Part shown: positions 53,593-63,146 of the stretch, in pieces | Numbering within the stretch: the stretch's first letter is position 1 | How the letters are laid out: every line of letters begins with the position of its first letter | Assembly (NCBI RefSeq): GCF_000308835.1 | Contig: NZ_BAGN01000236.1 | Location: 1-64,000 of the forward strand | DNA from: Nocardia vinacea NBRC 16497 | Lineage (GTDB): Bacteria > Actinomycetota > Actinomycetes > Mycobacteriales > Mycobacteriaceae | Direction of reading: 5' to 3' | DNA length: 64,000 bases | Translations under genes and position numbers: made by a program | The notes under the pieces: generated by a model | What the model saw: only the letters and a program-made list of their open reading frames with translations | Database searches by the model: none | What the model was told of the DNA's origin: nothing

Positions 53593-54046
53593 GCGTCACG
53601 CTGAAGCTCTGCTCGATGCTGTGCTCCCACTTGTCTCGACACTCGTTTTGTTTGGTCTGATCGTCGCCCGCCTTTTGCATGCAGTCCAGATAGTCCTTGC
53701 CACCGGAGTCTACGAAGAAGCGCCAGCCGATGATGCTGAGCACAACCGCGGCGACCAGCGCGAGCACACCCAGGATCAATCCGGTGACCGCCATGCCGGT
53801 GCCGCCCGCACTGCCGGAACGAATCTTGACCAGCGCGATGATGCCGAAGATCAGCGCGAAGAAGCCGAACAGGTAGCCGCCGATCAGTGTCCAGCAACTC
53901 AGGAAGCCGAGGATGCCGAGCACAAGTGCGGTGATCGCCATGCCCTTGCGCTTGGGGGATTCCTGCCAGTAGTTCGGCTGCCCCTGGCCCGGCGGCGGGT
54001 ACTGACCCGGTGGCGGATATTGACCGGGCGGCGGATATTGCGCCAT
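53570..54046 (-). CDS. DUF4190-domain membrane protein
   Basis: A 158-residue protein. The N-terminus has three copies of the QYPPPG repeat, then a basic segment. Two to three hydrophobic spans follow (MAITALVLGILGFLSCW, GGYLFGFFALIFGIIALVKI, AVTGLILGVLALVAAVVLSI). This Pro-rich-tail-plus-spans layout defines actinobacterial DUF4190 proteins. The C-terminal 45 residues contain two Cys (LDCMQKAGD, NECRDKWEH) and may lie outside. GAGAGGA lies 7 nt before ATG 54046. Confidence 0.85.
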   Translation of the reverse strand: MAQYPPPGQYPPPGQYPPPGQGQPNYWQESPKRKGMAITALVLGILGFLSCWTLIGGYLFGFFALIFGIIALVKIRSGSAGGTGMAVTGLILGVLALVAAVVLSIIGWRFFVDSGGKDYLDCMQKAGDDQTKQNECRDKWEHSIEQSFSVTLTPRPTP

Positions 54047-54129
54047 AGGACTTCCTCTCAGCCGGTGCGCTTGCGCTGCAGTCGCCTTCTGATCGCACTT
54101 CCTGAGCAGGGATGTTAATGACGAGCGAG

Positions 54130-54909
54130 TTATTTCGAGCCGAGCCGCGCGTGCATCTCCCAGACCAGGATCTCCGCCGGCCCGTGGGCGGTCACCAGCT
54201 GCCCACCCGATCTGGTCAGGCGCACGGCGTCACCCGCGTACAACGGACCGACGCCCTCCATCTCCACCTCACCCCTCGCGACGAACAGATGCAGATACGG
54301 CGCATCCGGTAGGTCGATCGCCTCGGTTTCCCCGCTGTCCGCCAGCCGCGCCACATGCAGCGCCGAATGGCTGCTGCCGATGGCGATCGCGGTCCGATCG
54401 CGATAGCGCGGCAGGCCGGAGGCCACGGTCACCAGGCCGCCGCGGGCCAATTCGTCGTCGATCTCGAGCTGCTGATATCCGGGCTCCAGGCTCGGTTCGT
54501 CCGGCACGACCCACATCTGCACGAAATGGACCGGCTGGTCGTGTTCGGTGCTGTGGTCCAGACGCCAGGAGTCGTTCTTCTCCGAATGCAGAATTCCGGT
54601 GCCCGCGCTCATCCGCTGCGCCAGACCGGGATAGATGACACCGCTGTGCCCGAGCGAATCCTGGTGCACCAGCGAGCCGCCGAGCACCCAGGTCACGATC
54701 TCCATATCCCGGTGCGGATGGGTTTCGAAGCCCTGACCAGGGGAAACAATATCTTCGTTATTGACGAGCAGCAGTCCGTGATGGGTGTTGTCGGGATCGT
54801 AGTGCTCCCCGAAGGAGAACGAGTGCTTCGAATCCAGCCAGGACACGCGCGTTTTCATGCGATCGCCGCCGCGATGGACATCGATGTGTGGTGTCGTGAG
54901 TGTGGACAT
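54130..54909 (-). CDS. Pirin-family bicupin protein
   Basis: About 259 residues with two cupin folds. The N-terminal cupin has the pirin metal ligands in THPHRDMEIVTWVLGGSLVH and AGTGILHSEKND (three His and Glu). The C-terminal cupin is degenerate (LHLFVARGEVEMEGVGPLYA, GDAVRLTRSGG). Some pirins are quercetinases or redox sensors; no function can be chosen here. ATG 54909 is well supported by GGAGGA 5 nt upstream. Confidence 0.92.
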   Translation of the reverse strand: MSTLTTPHIDVHRGGDRMKTRVSWLDSKHSFSFGEHYDPDNTHHGLLLVNNEDIVSPGQGFETHPHRDMEIVTWVLGGSLVHQDSLGHSGVIYPGLAQRMSAGTGILHSEKNDSWRLDHSTEHDQPVHFVQMWVVPDEPSLEPGYQQLEIDDELARGGLVTVASGLPRYRDRTAIAIGSSHSALHVARLADSGETEAIDLPDAPYLHLFVARGEVEMEGVGPLYAGDAVRLTRSGGQLVTAHGPAEILVWEMHARLGSK

Positions 54910-55204
54910 CGTGGTCCTCCTCTCGGGACCGTGCACCGATCACCTTTCAGGGTAGGAGCACTTACGACGTGGTACTCCGAATTCCTAGTAAATTGTCCTG
55001 CACTCGGCATTTTACGCGAGCTGATCTTCGTGAGTGACGTGCAAGCAGTCACTCGCGGCTGCGGGTGAACGGCAGGCGAGCAGTACCGACCGGTTAGTCG
55101 AGTCGGCGGTCGGCACGGCCCGCCAGCACACGACGGGGGTCTGTACGCGTGCACGGCGGATTCGTAACATCATGTGCCACAACGGAATCGGAGGTGACGA
55201 ACGG

Positions 55205-55666
55205 ATGCGAACCGAGGTGCTCGCACGCATCGAGCAGCAACTCCGCGATGCGGCAGAGCGCGACGGGATCAGCGATTTCGTCGTCGGTGTCGCGGTATTC
55301 CGCGATCGCAAACTCCTGGTAGTGCGCCGCGTACCCGACGATTACCACGGCGGCATGTACGAACTGCCCGGTGGCGGAGTCGAATCCGGGGAGACCCTGG
55401 CCGAATGCGTGGTACGGGAACTGTACGAGGAGACCGGGCTGCGGGTGCGCGCCATCACCGAGTTCCTCGGCGACTTCGACTACGCCACCAGGACCAAGCC
55501 CCGAGTGCGCAAGTACAGCTTCATCGTCGAGGTGGAGCCCGGCGAGGTCGCGCTGGCCCCGGGCGAACACGACGCCTTCGCCTGGATCGATGCGGCCGCG
55601 CTCGCCGATCTGCCGATGGCACCGGATATGCGCGAAACAATCTCCACACTGGTGAACTGCGTTTGA
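55205..55666 (+). CDS. Nudix hydrolase
   Basis: About 153 residues. The Nudix box GX5EX7REUXEEXGU is exact at 57-79 (GGVESGETLAECVVRELYEE, then TGL). It hydrolyses a nucleoside-diphosphate-linked substrate that cannot be named. The frame is open upstream to 55034, but ATG 55205 has GGAGG about 10 nt upstream and begins at the expected place. It is divergent from pirin and followed by a spacer with a long inverted repeat. Confidence 0.92.
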   Translation: MRTEVLARIEQQLRDAAERDGISDFVVGVAVFRDRKLLVVRRVPDDYHGGMYELPGGGVESGETLAECVVRELYEETGLRVRAITEFLGDFDYATRTKPRVRKYSFIVEVEPGEVALAPGEHDAFAWIDAAALADLPMAPDMRETISTLVNCV

Positions 55667-55720
55667 TCTGTCACAGGCCCACATTGCTGACCGCCACGGA
55701 GCGAGTCTTACGAGCGACCT

Positions 55721-55814
55721 GTTCGCGGCCCGTCTCGCGTCCGAGTCGTCGAAGCGCATGCGACGAAGTCGCGAGTCTCGACGGCTCGGACGCGAGACAC
55801 AGGGGGCCGCGAAC
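55721..55814. repeat. Long imperfect inverted repeat in an intergenic spacer
   Basis: Left arm 55721-55752 (starting GTTCGCGGCCCGTCTCGCG) and right arm 55778-55814 (ending GGGGGCCGCGAAC) are complementary over about 30 positions, with one mismatch and a 5-nt insertion in the right arm. Between them lie a small palindrome (CGCATGCG) and a short hairpin (GCGAC-GAA-GTCGC). It could form a large cruciform or RNA hairpin. It resembles a palindromic repeat element more than a simple terminator. Confidence 0.65.
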
Positions 55815-55816
55815 AC

Positions 55817-55835
55817 GCAGCGCCGAAGGCGCTGC
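55817..55835. repeat. Perfect short hairpin next to the inverted repeat
   Basis: 8-bp stem GCAGCGCC/GGCGCTGC with loop GAA, 3 nt after the long inverted repeat and 14 nt before the MFS -10 box. No T tract. Confidence 0.55.
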
Positions 55836-55848
55836 AAATCGAGCACAG

Positions 55849-55854
55849 TAGCCT
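55849..55854 (+). promoter_or_regulatory. -10 box TAGCCT of the MFS gene, leaderless layout
   Basis: TAGCCT ends 6 nt before GTG 55861. No Shine-Dalgarno is present. Confidence 0.45.
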
Positions 55855-55860
55855 CTGGGC

Positions 55861-57213
55861 GTGTCTACTGGTCGCCCCGACGGCAACACCCCCGCGGACG
55901 CGCGGCCGGTTTCGCTACAGACGGCGCTGCGCGAAAGTCCCGGCGTGTTGCGTTTGGCGCTGATCCGCTTTACCGGTCAGTTCGGTGACGGCATGTTCCA
56001 GGCGGCGCTGTCCGGTGCCATTCTGTTCAACCCGGAACGGGAGACCGATCCACTCGCCATCGCGGCCGCGTTCGCGGTATTGCTGCTGCCGTACTCGCTG
56101 ATCGGGCCGTATGCCGGTGCGCTGCTGGACCGCTGGGATCGGCGGGCGGTGCTGCTGGTCGCCAATGTGCTGCGGACAGTGCTGATCGGTGCGGTGAGCA
56201 TCGGGCTGTTGGCGGGCAGTAGTGCGACGCCGTTGTTGTTGCTCGCGCTTGCTGTGGTCGGGATCAGCAGGTTCGTGCTCTCGGGCGTATCGGCTGCGTT
56301 GCCCCGAGTGCTCGATCTGCACTGGCTGGTGCCCGCGAATTCGGTGCTGGCCACGGTGGCGTCCGGATGTGCCGGTGTCGGCGCCGCAGCTGCGGTCGCG
56401 ATCATCGGGCTGATCGGTGCAGGTGATTTCGCGTCGGCAGTGGCGGTGGCGATCAGTGCCGTGTGGTCGGTCTGCGGTGCGGTATTCGCGGCCGGATTCG
56501 GGGCCGGGGTGCTCGGTCCGGAACCGGGTACTGCGACGCGCGACAGTGCGGTGCGGGCGATCGCGACCGGTCTGCGCCACGGTGCGGCCGCGGTCTGGGG
56601 AGCGGTTCAGGTCACCACCGCGATGATCGGCATCGGCACGCATCGAATCGTATTCGGAACCAATACGCTGATCATGGTGCTGGTGCTGCGGCAGGCGCCC
56701 GTCGACGGCGGCGGCGCGAATACCGGACTGACCCGGTTCGGGCTCGCCATCGGCTGTACCGCCGCCGGGATGTTGGTGGCGGCGGTCGTCGCACCGGTAT
56801 TGATTCCGCGGCTCGGCCGCTCACGCACGGTGGTCCTCGGGCTGTTGACCGCGACCGTGGTGCAGTTGGCGCTGGTCACCCCGACCGCGATCGCGACGGC
56901 GGGGACCGCGGCGCATCGGGCGCATCAATTGCTGCTGGTCGCGGCATTCCTGTTCGGGCTCGCGGGGCAGACCATCAAACTGACCGGCGATGCGACCATG
57001 CAGATCGATATCGATGACACCAGGCGCGGTCAGGTATTCGCATTGCAGGACACCGTATTCAATATCGCGTTCGTGCTGGCGATCGCGCTCACCGCATCGG
57101 TGATACCGGCCGATGGGCGCTCTATCGGCGTGGTGCTGGTCGGCGCCGGGATCTATTGCGCCGGAATAGTGGCCATTGCCGTCAACAGCCGGCGGGTGCC
57201 GGTTACTCGTTGA
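55861..57213 (+). CDS. MFS transporter (12-span type)
   Basis: A 450-residue membrane protein with about 12 hydrophobic spans. The loop between spans 2 and 3 (GPYAGALLDRWDRRAVLLVA) fits MFS motif A in the form seen in DHA3/multidrug-like members. The C-terminal half has a similar loop (IPRLGRSRTVVLGLL). The substrate is unknown. It starts at GTG 55861 with a leaderless-type promoter just after a repeat-rich spacer. Its 3' end overlaps the convergent gene at 57203 by 11 bases. Confidence 0.88.
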   Translation: MSTGRPDGNTPADARPVSLQTALRESPGVLRLALIRFTGQFGDGMFQAALSGAILFNPERETDPLAIAAAFAVLLLPYSLIGPYAGALLDRWDRRAVLLVANVLRTVLIGAVSIGLLAGSSATPLLLLALAVVGISRFVLSGVSAALPRVLDLHWLVPANSVLATVASGCAGVGAAAAVAIIGLIGAGDFASAVAVAISAVWSVCGAVFAAGFGAGVLGPEPGTATRDSAVRAIATGLRHGAAAVWGAVQVTTAMIGIGTHRIVFGTNTLIMVLVLRQAPVDGGGANTGLTRFGLAIGCTAAGMLVAAVVAPVLIPRLGRSRTVVLGLLTATVVQLALVTPTAIATAGTAAHRAHQLLLVAAFLFGLAGQTIKLTGDATMQIDIDDTRRGQVFALQDTVFNIAFVLAIALTASVIPADGRSIGVVLVGAGIYCAGIVAIAVNSRRVPVTR

Positions 57214-57733
57214 ACGGCATTGTCGGATAAGTGGATTCATCGCCCGACCAGGTCCGGTGATCCCGAAGCGCGGCGACATGCTCGATCGGAGCTTGCGGAT
57301 CGAACCAGCGCGAATCCCGCGTCGGCTCATCGTGATTCGACAAGGCAGCGCCGAATTGATCAGCGGCGAGATGATCCGGCTCGGGCTCGGTACGCTCGAT
57401 CCAGGCCAGGTGTTCGCTGTCCGCATCGGCCTGGCTCCCGGTGATCTGGTGATTCCAGGTGCCGTTGCCGGTCGGATCGGTGAAGAAATGGTCGAGTACA
57501 CCGTCGTCGTCGAGATCCAGCCCGGCCACATCGGCAATGCCGGTGCCGTGCGAATCCCACAGCACATCATCGACCAGGCCGTCGCCGTCGAAGTCGAGTC
57601 CCACCGCATCGCCAACGCCCGACCCGGATAGGTCCAGATCCGCCTGGCTGGTCCAGACGTGCACCGTGCCGTCACCGGTTCCGAACACGTACTCGATCTC
57701 GTTCATATCTGGTTGGACGCGAATGCGCCCCAT
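57203..57733 (-). CDS. Asp-repeat protein of unknown function (possibly DUF6802-like)
   Basis: About 176 soluble residues with no signal peptide. The centre carries calcium-loop-like Asp/Gly repeats (LDFDGDGLVDDVLWDSHGTG, then LDLDDDGVLDHFFTD), similar to those in dockerin, thrombospondin-3 and DUF6802-type proteins. Calcium binding is plausible but unproven. The rest is rich in His, Asp and Trp. ATG 57733 has AAGGG 9 nt upstream. It is divergent from a DUF4185 protein, with only 77 bases between. Confidence 0.75.
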   Translation of the reverse strand: MGRIRVQPDMNEIEYVFGTGDGTVHVWTSQADLDLSGSGVGDAVGLDFDGDGLVDDVLWDSHGTGIADVAGLDLDDDGVLDHFFTDPTGNGTWNHQITGSQADADSEHLAWIERTEPEPDHLAADQFGAALSNHDEPTRDSRWFDPQAPIEHVAALRDHRTWSGDESTYPTMPFNE

Positions 57734-57810
57734 CCGGTTCCACCCTTCGCGCGATTCGGTCGGGTAAGTTGATCTCCCATCGACCCGAACCGACAGGGAG
57801 TCAACAACGG

Positions 57811-59442
57811 ATGGGATTTCGGCCGAGCAGTGCGCGTGTGTTCGCGTCGTCGGCCAATTATCCCTGTGCGCCCGTAATCCTGGGCGTGCTGCTCGCCGGA
57901 GCGCTGACCGTACCGACGCCCGTCGCGCAGGCCGCACAGCATCCGTGGGCGCCGCCGCCGGTGAACAGTTGTGGCGAGATCGGATTCGACCCGTTGAACC
58001 GGGCGCCGGACCCGAACGCACCGCCGCCTCCGCCGCTGCCTCCCCTGCCCCCGCAGATCGATATCCCGGTACCGGTTCCCGAGATCACGCCGGTTCCGGT
58101 CCCTGATCCGCCGCCGGACAACACCCGGATCGATCCGGAACCGCTGCCCGCCGACCCGTGCCGCAATCCGTGCCCAGACATTCGGGATACACCGAAGCCG
58201 TCGGACCCCGCCACCGATCCGGAACCCGAAGGCGCACCCGACACCGGGTCCAGCTCCGGTTCCGGATCCGGCTCGAGCTCCGGTTCGACTTCGGGTTCCG
58301 GCTCGATCCGCCTGCCGCGCATAGAGTTCCGCCCGGAGATCGAACCCATTCCGATCCCGGTGCCCGGCCCCGACGGAATCGAACCGCAACCCGCACCACC
58401 GCCGATCGTGCACCCGGCCGAACCCGGACCACTGACAGCCGCCATCGCCCCGCCGCTGGTCGAGTCGGTTGACCTGGTCGGTCAGGTGACCGGGCACGGG
58501 TCAGCCAACCGCACCGATATGCGCTGGCAGGTCGACGGCACCGACCTCGGCATCACGTGGGAGACCAAACCGGGCGAGGTCGCCGTGGCCTTCGGCGACA
58601 CCTTCGGCGACGGCTGGACCAGTGGCGGCGTGGGCGGACCCGACTGGCGCAGCAATGTACTCGGCTACAGCACCGACCACGATCTCGCCGACGGACTCAG
58701 CATCGACACCATGGTGCAGGACAGCCGTTGTCACGCAACCGAACTGCTGTCCAGCCGCAAGATCAAGAACTGGGAGACGACCACCATCCCGACCTCCGGG
58801 TTCGCGATCGGGCAGCGCCAGTTCATGAGCTATATGTCGGTGAACCACTGGAGCCGCATCCCCGGCATGTGGTCGACCAATTACGGCGGGCTCGCGTACT
58901 CCGACGACAACGGCCGCACCTGGGTCAAGGATCAGCATGCCCGGTGGGACAACTTCTTCGGGCTCGGCCGGTTCCAGGTGGCGGCCATGGTCCCGCAGGG
59001 CAATTACGTCTATATGTTCGGCACGCCCAACGGCCGGGTCGGCGTGATCGGCCTGGCCAGGGTGCCGAGGACCGAGGTGCTGAACAAATCGGCCTACCAG
59101 TACTGGGTGGGTGGAACCTGGGCACCTGCGGCCGAAAATCAGGCCACGCCTTTGGTTCTCGGTATGGCAAGCGAGCTGTCGGTGCGCTTCGACAAGGACA
59201 CCGAACAGTGGCAGATGGTCTATCTGGATTCGGCGCGCGGTGCGATCGTGATGCGCACCGCGGCGAGCCCGCAGGGCGTCTGGACCGACGGTGTCCAACT
59301 GGTCTCCACCGACGACTACCCGAAGGCCTACGGCGGCTTCATCCATCCGTGGTCGACGAGCGAGGATCTGTACTTCACCATCTCGGCGTGGGATAGCTAC
59401 AACGTGTATCTCATGCACGCGAAGCTCGATCCGCCGCACTGA
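57811..59442 (+). CDS. Exported DUF4185 protein with Pro-rich stalk
   Basis: A 543-residue exported protein. A signal segment (VILGVLLAGALTVPTPVAQA) is followed by about 160 residues of Pro/Asp-rich then Ser/Gly-rich linker (GSSSGSGSGSSSGSTSGSGS). The C-terminal 330 residues form a DUF4185 domain (VAVAFGDTFGDGWTSGGVGG, YGGLAYSDDNGRTWVKDQHA, AYGGFIHPWSTSEDLYFTIS), a beta-propeller-like fold related to glycoside-binding or hydrolase folds. The stalk probably carries the domain through the mycolate wall. ATG 57811 has AGGGAG 11 nt upstream. Confidence 0.88.
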   Translation: MGFRPSSARVFASSANYPCAPVILGVLLAGALTVPTPVAQAAQHPWAPPPVNSCGEIGFDPLNRAPDPNAPPPPPLPPLPPQIDIPVPVPEITPVPVPDPPPDNTRIDPEPLPADPCRNPCPDIRDTPKPSDPATDPEPEGAPDTGSSSGSGSGSSSGSTSGSGSIRLPRIEFRPEIEPIPIPVPGPDGIEPQPAPPPIVHPAEPGPLTAAIAPPLVESVDLVGQVTGHGSANRTDMRWQVDGTDLGITWETKPGEVAVAFGDTFGDGWTSGGVGGPDWRSNVLGYSTDHDLADGLSIDTMVQDSRCHATELLSSRKIKNWETTTIPTSGFAIGQRQFMSYMSVNHWSRIPGMWSTNYGGLAYSDDNGRTWVKDQHARWDNFFGLGRFQVAAMVPQGNYVYMFGTPNGRVGVIGLARVPRTEVLNKSAYQYWVGGTWAPAAENQATPLVLGMASELSVRFDKDTEQWQMVYLDSARGAIVMRTAASPQGVWTDGVQLVSTDDYPKAYGGFIHPWSTSEDLYFTISAWDSYNVYLMHAKLDPPH

Positions 59443-59527
59443 GCGCGCTCGGATCCGCGCCGGCGCCGATTCGGTATGGTGCGCATGTGATCGACCAGCG
59501 CATACGTACTCCGCACGGGCGGCGCCG

Positions 59528-62500
59528 GTGACGAGCGAGACACCGGGCTGGCAGTTCTGGATCGATCGGGGCGGCACATTTACCGATGTGGTGGCCCGTC
59601 GACCCGACGGCAAGCTCGTCACGCACAAGCTGCTCTCGGAGAACCCTGCGCGCTATGCCGACTCCGCGGTGGCAGGCATTCGCGAAATCCTCGCCGACGC
59701 GGGCGGCACCGCCGATATCGATGCCGTCCGGATGGGCACGACGGTCGCGACCAACGCACTGCTCGAGCGCAAAGGCGAACGCACCGTGCTGGTAATTACG
59801 CGCGGCTTCCGCGACGCACTGCGCATCGCCTATCAGAATCGGCCGCAGATCTTCGCGCGAGAGATCGTGCTGCCGGAGTTGTTGCACGAGGACGTGATCG
59901 AGGTGGACGAGCGCGTCACGGCGGATGGCACGGTGCTGACCTCGCCGAATCTCGACGCACTTGCGGCCGAACTGAAGCCGTTGTACGACAGCGGTATCCG
60001 CGCCGTCGCCGTCGTCTGCATGCATTCGCATCTATATCCCGAACACGAAAAGGCGATCGGCCGGGTCGCCCGCGAGATCGGATTTCCGCAGATCTCGCTG
60101 TCCAGCGAGGTGAGCCCGCTGATGAAGCTGGTGCCGCGCGGGGACACCACGGTGGTGGACGCCTATCTCTCACCGGTGCTGCGCCGCTACGTCCAGCAGG
60201 TCGCCGACCAGCTCACCGGTGTACGGCTGATGTTCATGCAGTCCAATGGCGGACTCACCGAGGCCGGACAGTTCCGCGGTAAGGACGCCGTCCTGTCCGG
60301 TCCAGCGGGCGGCATCGTCGGTATGGTGCGGATGTCCGAACTCGCCGGATTCGACCGCGTCATCGGCTTCGATATGGGTGGAACCTCCACGGACGTATCG
60401 CATTTCGCGGGCGAGTACGAGCGGGTGTTCATCACGCAGATCGCCGGTGTCCGGTTGCGCGCGCCGATGCTCGATATCCATACCGTCGCGGCGGGTGGCG
60501 GTTCGATCCTGCATTTCGACGGCAGCCGCTACCGTGTCGGACCCGATTCCGCGGGCGCGGCACCCGGACCGGCCTGTTATCGCGGCGGCGGACCGCTGAC
60601 GGTCACCGATGCCAACGTGATGCTCGGCCGCATCCAATCGGCACATTTTCCAAGGGTTTTCGGACCGGACGGCAATGCGCCGCTCGATGATGCGCTGGTA
60701 CGCAACCGATTCGCGGAACTGGCCGCCGAAATCGCGGCGAGCACCGGTGACGATCGCACACCGGAACAGGTCGCCGAGGGCTATCTCGAAATCGCGGTCG
60801 CCAATATCGCCGCCGCCATCAAACGGATCTCGGTGCAGAAGGGCCACGATGTGACCCGGTACGCGCTGACCACCTTCGGCGGCGCGGGCGGCCAGCTCGC
60901 CTGCAAGGTGGCCGATTCCCTCGGTATTCGCACCGTTGTGGTGCCGCCCATGGCCGGTGTGCTCTCGGCCCTCGGTATCGGTCTCGCCGATACCACCGCC
61001 ATGCGCGAGCGTTCGGTGGAGTTGCCGCTGCACGAGGAGTCGATGGACCATGTCGGCGAGATCGCCGATGATCTGGAGGCCATCGCTCGCGCCGAACTAC
61101 TCGGTGAGGACGTGCCCGTGCACCGAGTGCGTGTCGTGCGGCGCGCCCAGCTGCGCTACGACGGCACCGACACCACACTCACCGTCGAACTCACCGAACC
61201 GGCGGAGATGGCAACGGATTTCGTCGAACGACACCGCAGCACCTACTCCTTCGTGCTGGACCGCCCGATCGTGATCGAGGCGCTTTCGGTCGAGGCGACC
61301 GGGCTCACCGAACCACCCGATCTCGCCGACCTGGCCGGGCCGCGCGCGCCATCAGGCGAGCCGGAGTCGGTGCGACTGCATACCGGTGGCGTGCTGCGCG
61401 AGGTATTCCTTTACCGGCGCGCGGAATTGGTGCCGACGAAAGCGGTGCGCGGGCCCGCGATCATCACCGAGGCCAACTCCACCACGGTCGTCGACGACGG
61501 TTGGCAGGCCGTGGTGAACGACATCGGACATCTGATCATGGAACGGGTCGAAGCGGTGGCCGGACCAGAGGCGGGTACCGAAGCGGATCCCGTGCTGCTG
61601 GAGGTCTTCAACAATCTGTTCATGTCCATCGCCGAGCAGATGGGCGCGCGGCTGGAGTCGACCGCGCAGTCGGTCAATATCAAAGAGCGCCTGGACTTCT
61701 CGTGTGCGCTCTTCGATCCCGACGGCAATCTCGTCGCCAATGCGCCGCATATTCCGGTCCATCTCGGATCGATGGGGACCAGCGTCAAGGAGGTCATCCG
61801 GCGCAGGCAGGCCGCGGGCATGCGCCCCGGTGACACCTACGCCGTCAACGATCCTTACCACGGCGGCACCCATCTGCCCGATGTCACGGTGATCACGCCG
61901 GTATTCGACACCGCGGGCGCCGAGATCCTCTTCTATGTCGCATCCCGCGGCCATCACGCCGAAATCGGCGGTATCGCGCCCGGTTCGATGCCTGCGAACA
62001 GCCGTCGCATCGAGGAAGAGGGCGTCATCTTCGACAACTGGCTGCTCGTCGAGGACGGCCGGTTCCGCGAGGACGAGACGCTGCGCTTGCTCACCGAAGC
62101 GCCGTACCCGTCCCGCAATCCGGCCACCAACCTCGCCGATCTGCGCGCCCAGATCGCCGCGAATGCCAAGGGCGTCGAAGAAGTCCGGAAGATGATCGAG
62201 CACTTCGGGCTCGATGTCGTCGAGGCGTATATGCGGCATGTGCAGGACAATGCGGAGGAATCGGTGCGGCGCGTCATCGATGCGCTCGACGACGGCGAAT
62301 ACGCCTATGAGACCGACCTGGGTGCGACCATTCGCGTTCGGATCACGGTGGATCGGGAAAACCGCAGCGCCACCATCGATTTCAGTGGCACCTCCGGGCA
62401 GCTCGACGGTAACTTCAACGCCCCCTATGCCGTTGCGAACGCGGCGGTCCTGTATGTCTTCCGCACGCTGGTCGCCGACGATATTCCACTCAACGACGGC

Positions 62501-63112
62501 TGCCTGCGACCACTGCGGATCATCGTGCCGCCCGGTTCGATGCTCGCGCCCGAACCACCCGCCGCGGTCGTCGCGGGCAATGTCGAGACCTCCCAGGCGA
62601 TTACCGGCGCGCTGTACGCGGCGCTCGGGGTGCAGGCCGAGGGCTCGGGCACGATGAACAACATCACCTTCGGCAATGAGCGCAGCCAGTATTACGAGAC
62701 GATCGGATCCGGATCGGGTGCAGGCGACGGTTTCGACGGCGCTCCGGTGGTCCAGACCCATATGACCAACTCCCGGCTCACCGATCCGGAGGTGCTGGAG
62801 TGGCGGCTGCCGGTGCTGCTCGAGGAGTTCTCGGTACGCGCGGGGAGCGGAGGTACCGGTCGATGGCGTGGTGGTGACGGTGCGGTGCGTCGGCTGCGAT
62901 TCACCGAGCCGGTGACGGTCTCGACGCTGTCGAGTCATCGCCGGGTGCCGCCGTACGGCATGGCGGGCGGCGCGCCGGGCGCCCTCGGCCGAAACCGGAT
63001 CGAGCGTGCCGATGGCACGGTGCAGGACCTGAGCGGGGCGGATTCGGCCCACCTCGAACCCGGGGATGTGCTGGTCATCGAGACGCCCGGCGGGGGCGGG
63101 TACGGGAACTGA
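59528..63112 (+). CDS. 5-oxoprolinase / hydantoinase A-B fusion
   Basis: ATP-dependent hydrolase that opens 5-oxoproline (or a hydantoin) to the amino acid; about 1194 residues. The N-terminal half is HyuA/OplahA-like (IDRGGTFTDVVARRPDGKLV, MGTTVATNALLERKGERTVL, GFDMGGTSTDVSHFAGEYER). The C-terminal half is HyuB/OplahB-like (VNDPYHGGTHLPDVTVITPV, FYVASRGHHAEIGGIAPGSM, GAGDGFDGAPVVQTHMTNSR). The fused layout and length are those of eukaryotic and many actinobacterial 5-oxoprolinases. GTG 59528 is the first plausible start, with only a weak upstream purine stretch. Confidence 0.93.
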   Translation: MTSETPGWQFWIDRGGTFTDVVARRPDGKLVTHKLLSENPARYADSAVAGIREILADAGGTADIDAVRMGTTVATNALLERKGERTVLVITRGFRDALRIAYQNRPQIFAREIVLPELLHEDVIEVDERVTADGTVLTSPNLDALAAELKPLYDSGIRAVAVVCMHSHLYPEHEKAIGRVAREIGFPQISLSSEVSPLMKLVPRGDTTVVDAYLSPVLRRYVQQVADQLTGVRLMFMQSNGGLTEAGQFRGKDAVLSGPAGGIVGMVRMSELAGFDRVIGFDMGGTSTDVSHFAGEYERVFITQIAGVRLRAPMLDIHTVAAGGGSILHFDGSRYRVGPDSAGAAPGPACYRGGGPLTVTDANVMLGRIQSAHFPRVFGPDGNAPLDDALVRNRFAELAAEIAASTGDDRTPEQVAEGYLEIAVANIAAAIKRISVQKGHDVTRYALTTFGGAGGQLACKVADSLGIRTVVVPPMAGVLSALGIGLADTTAMRERSVELPLHEESMDHVGEIADDLEAIARAELLGEDVPVHRVRVVRRAQLRYDGTDTTLTVELTEPAEMATDFVERHRSTYSFVLDRPIVIEALSVEATGLTEPPDLADLAGPRAPSGEPESVRLHTGGVLREVFLYRRAELVPTKAVRGPAIITEANSTTVVDDGWQAVVNDIGHLIMERVEAVAGPEAGTEADPVLLEVFNNLFMSIAEQMGARLESTAQSVNIKERLDFSCALFDPDGNLVANAPHIPVHLGSMGTSVKEVIRRRQAAGMRPGDTYAVNDPYHGGTHLPDVTVITPVFDTAGAEILFYVASRGHHAEIGGIAPGSMPANSRRIEEEGVIFDNWLLVEDGRFREDETLRLLTEAPYPSRNPATNLADLRAQIAANAKGVEEVRKMIEHFGLDVVEAYMRHVQDNAEESVRRVIDALDDGEYAYETDLGATIRVRITVDRENRSATIDFSGTSGQLDGNFNAPYAVANAAVLYVFRTLVADDIPLNDGCLRPLRIIVPPGSMLAPEPPAAVVAGNVETSQAITGALYAALGVQAEGSGTMNNITFGNERSQYYETIGSGSGAGDGFDGAPVVQTHMTNSRLTDPEVLEWRLPVLLEEFSVRAGSGGTGRWRGGDGAVRRLRFTEPVTVSTLSSHRRVPPYGMAGGAPGALGRNRIERADGTVQDLSGADSAHLEPGDVLVIETPGGGGYGN

Positions 63113-63146
63113 TCACGTTCGACGCCGTGCCCGGCATGCTTTCGAG

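Noticed and set aside
53990..54046. Tandem repeats resembling a short array at the DUF4190 gene start
   Set aside because: They encode the repeated QYPPPG N-terminus of the protein, not CRISPR or regulatory repeats.
61352..63052. 566-codon minus-strand ORF opposite the 5-oxoprolinase
   Set aside because: Shadow of an unambiguous coding region.
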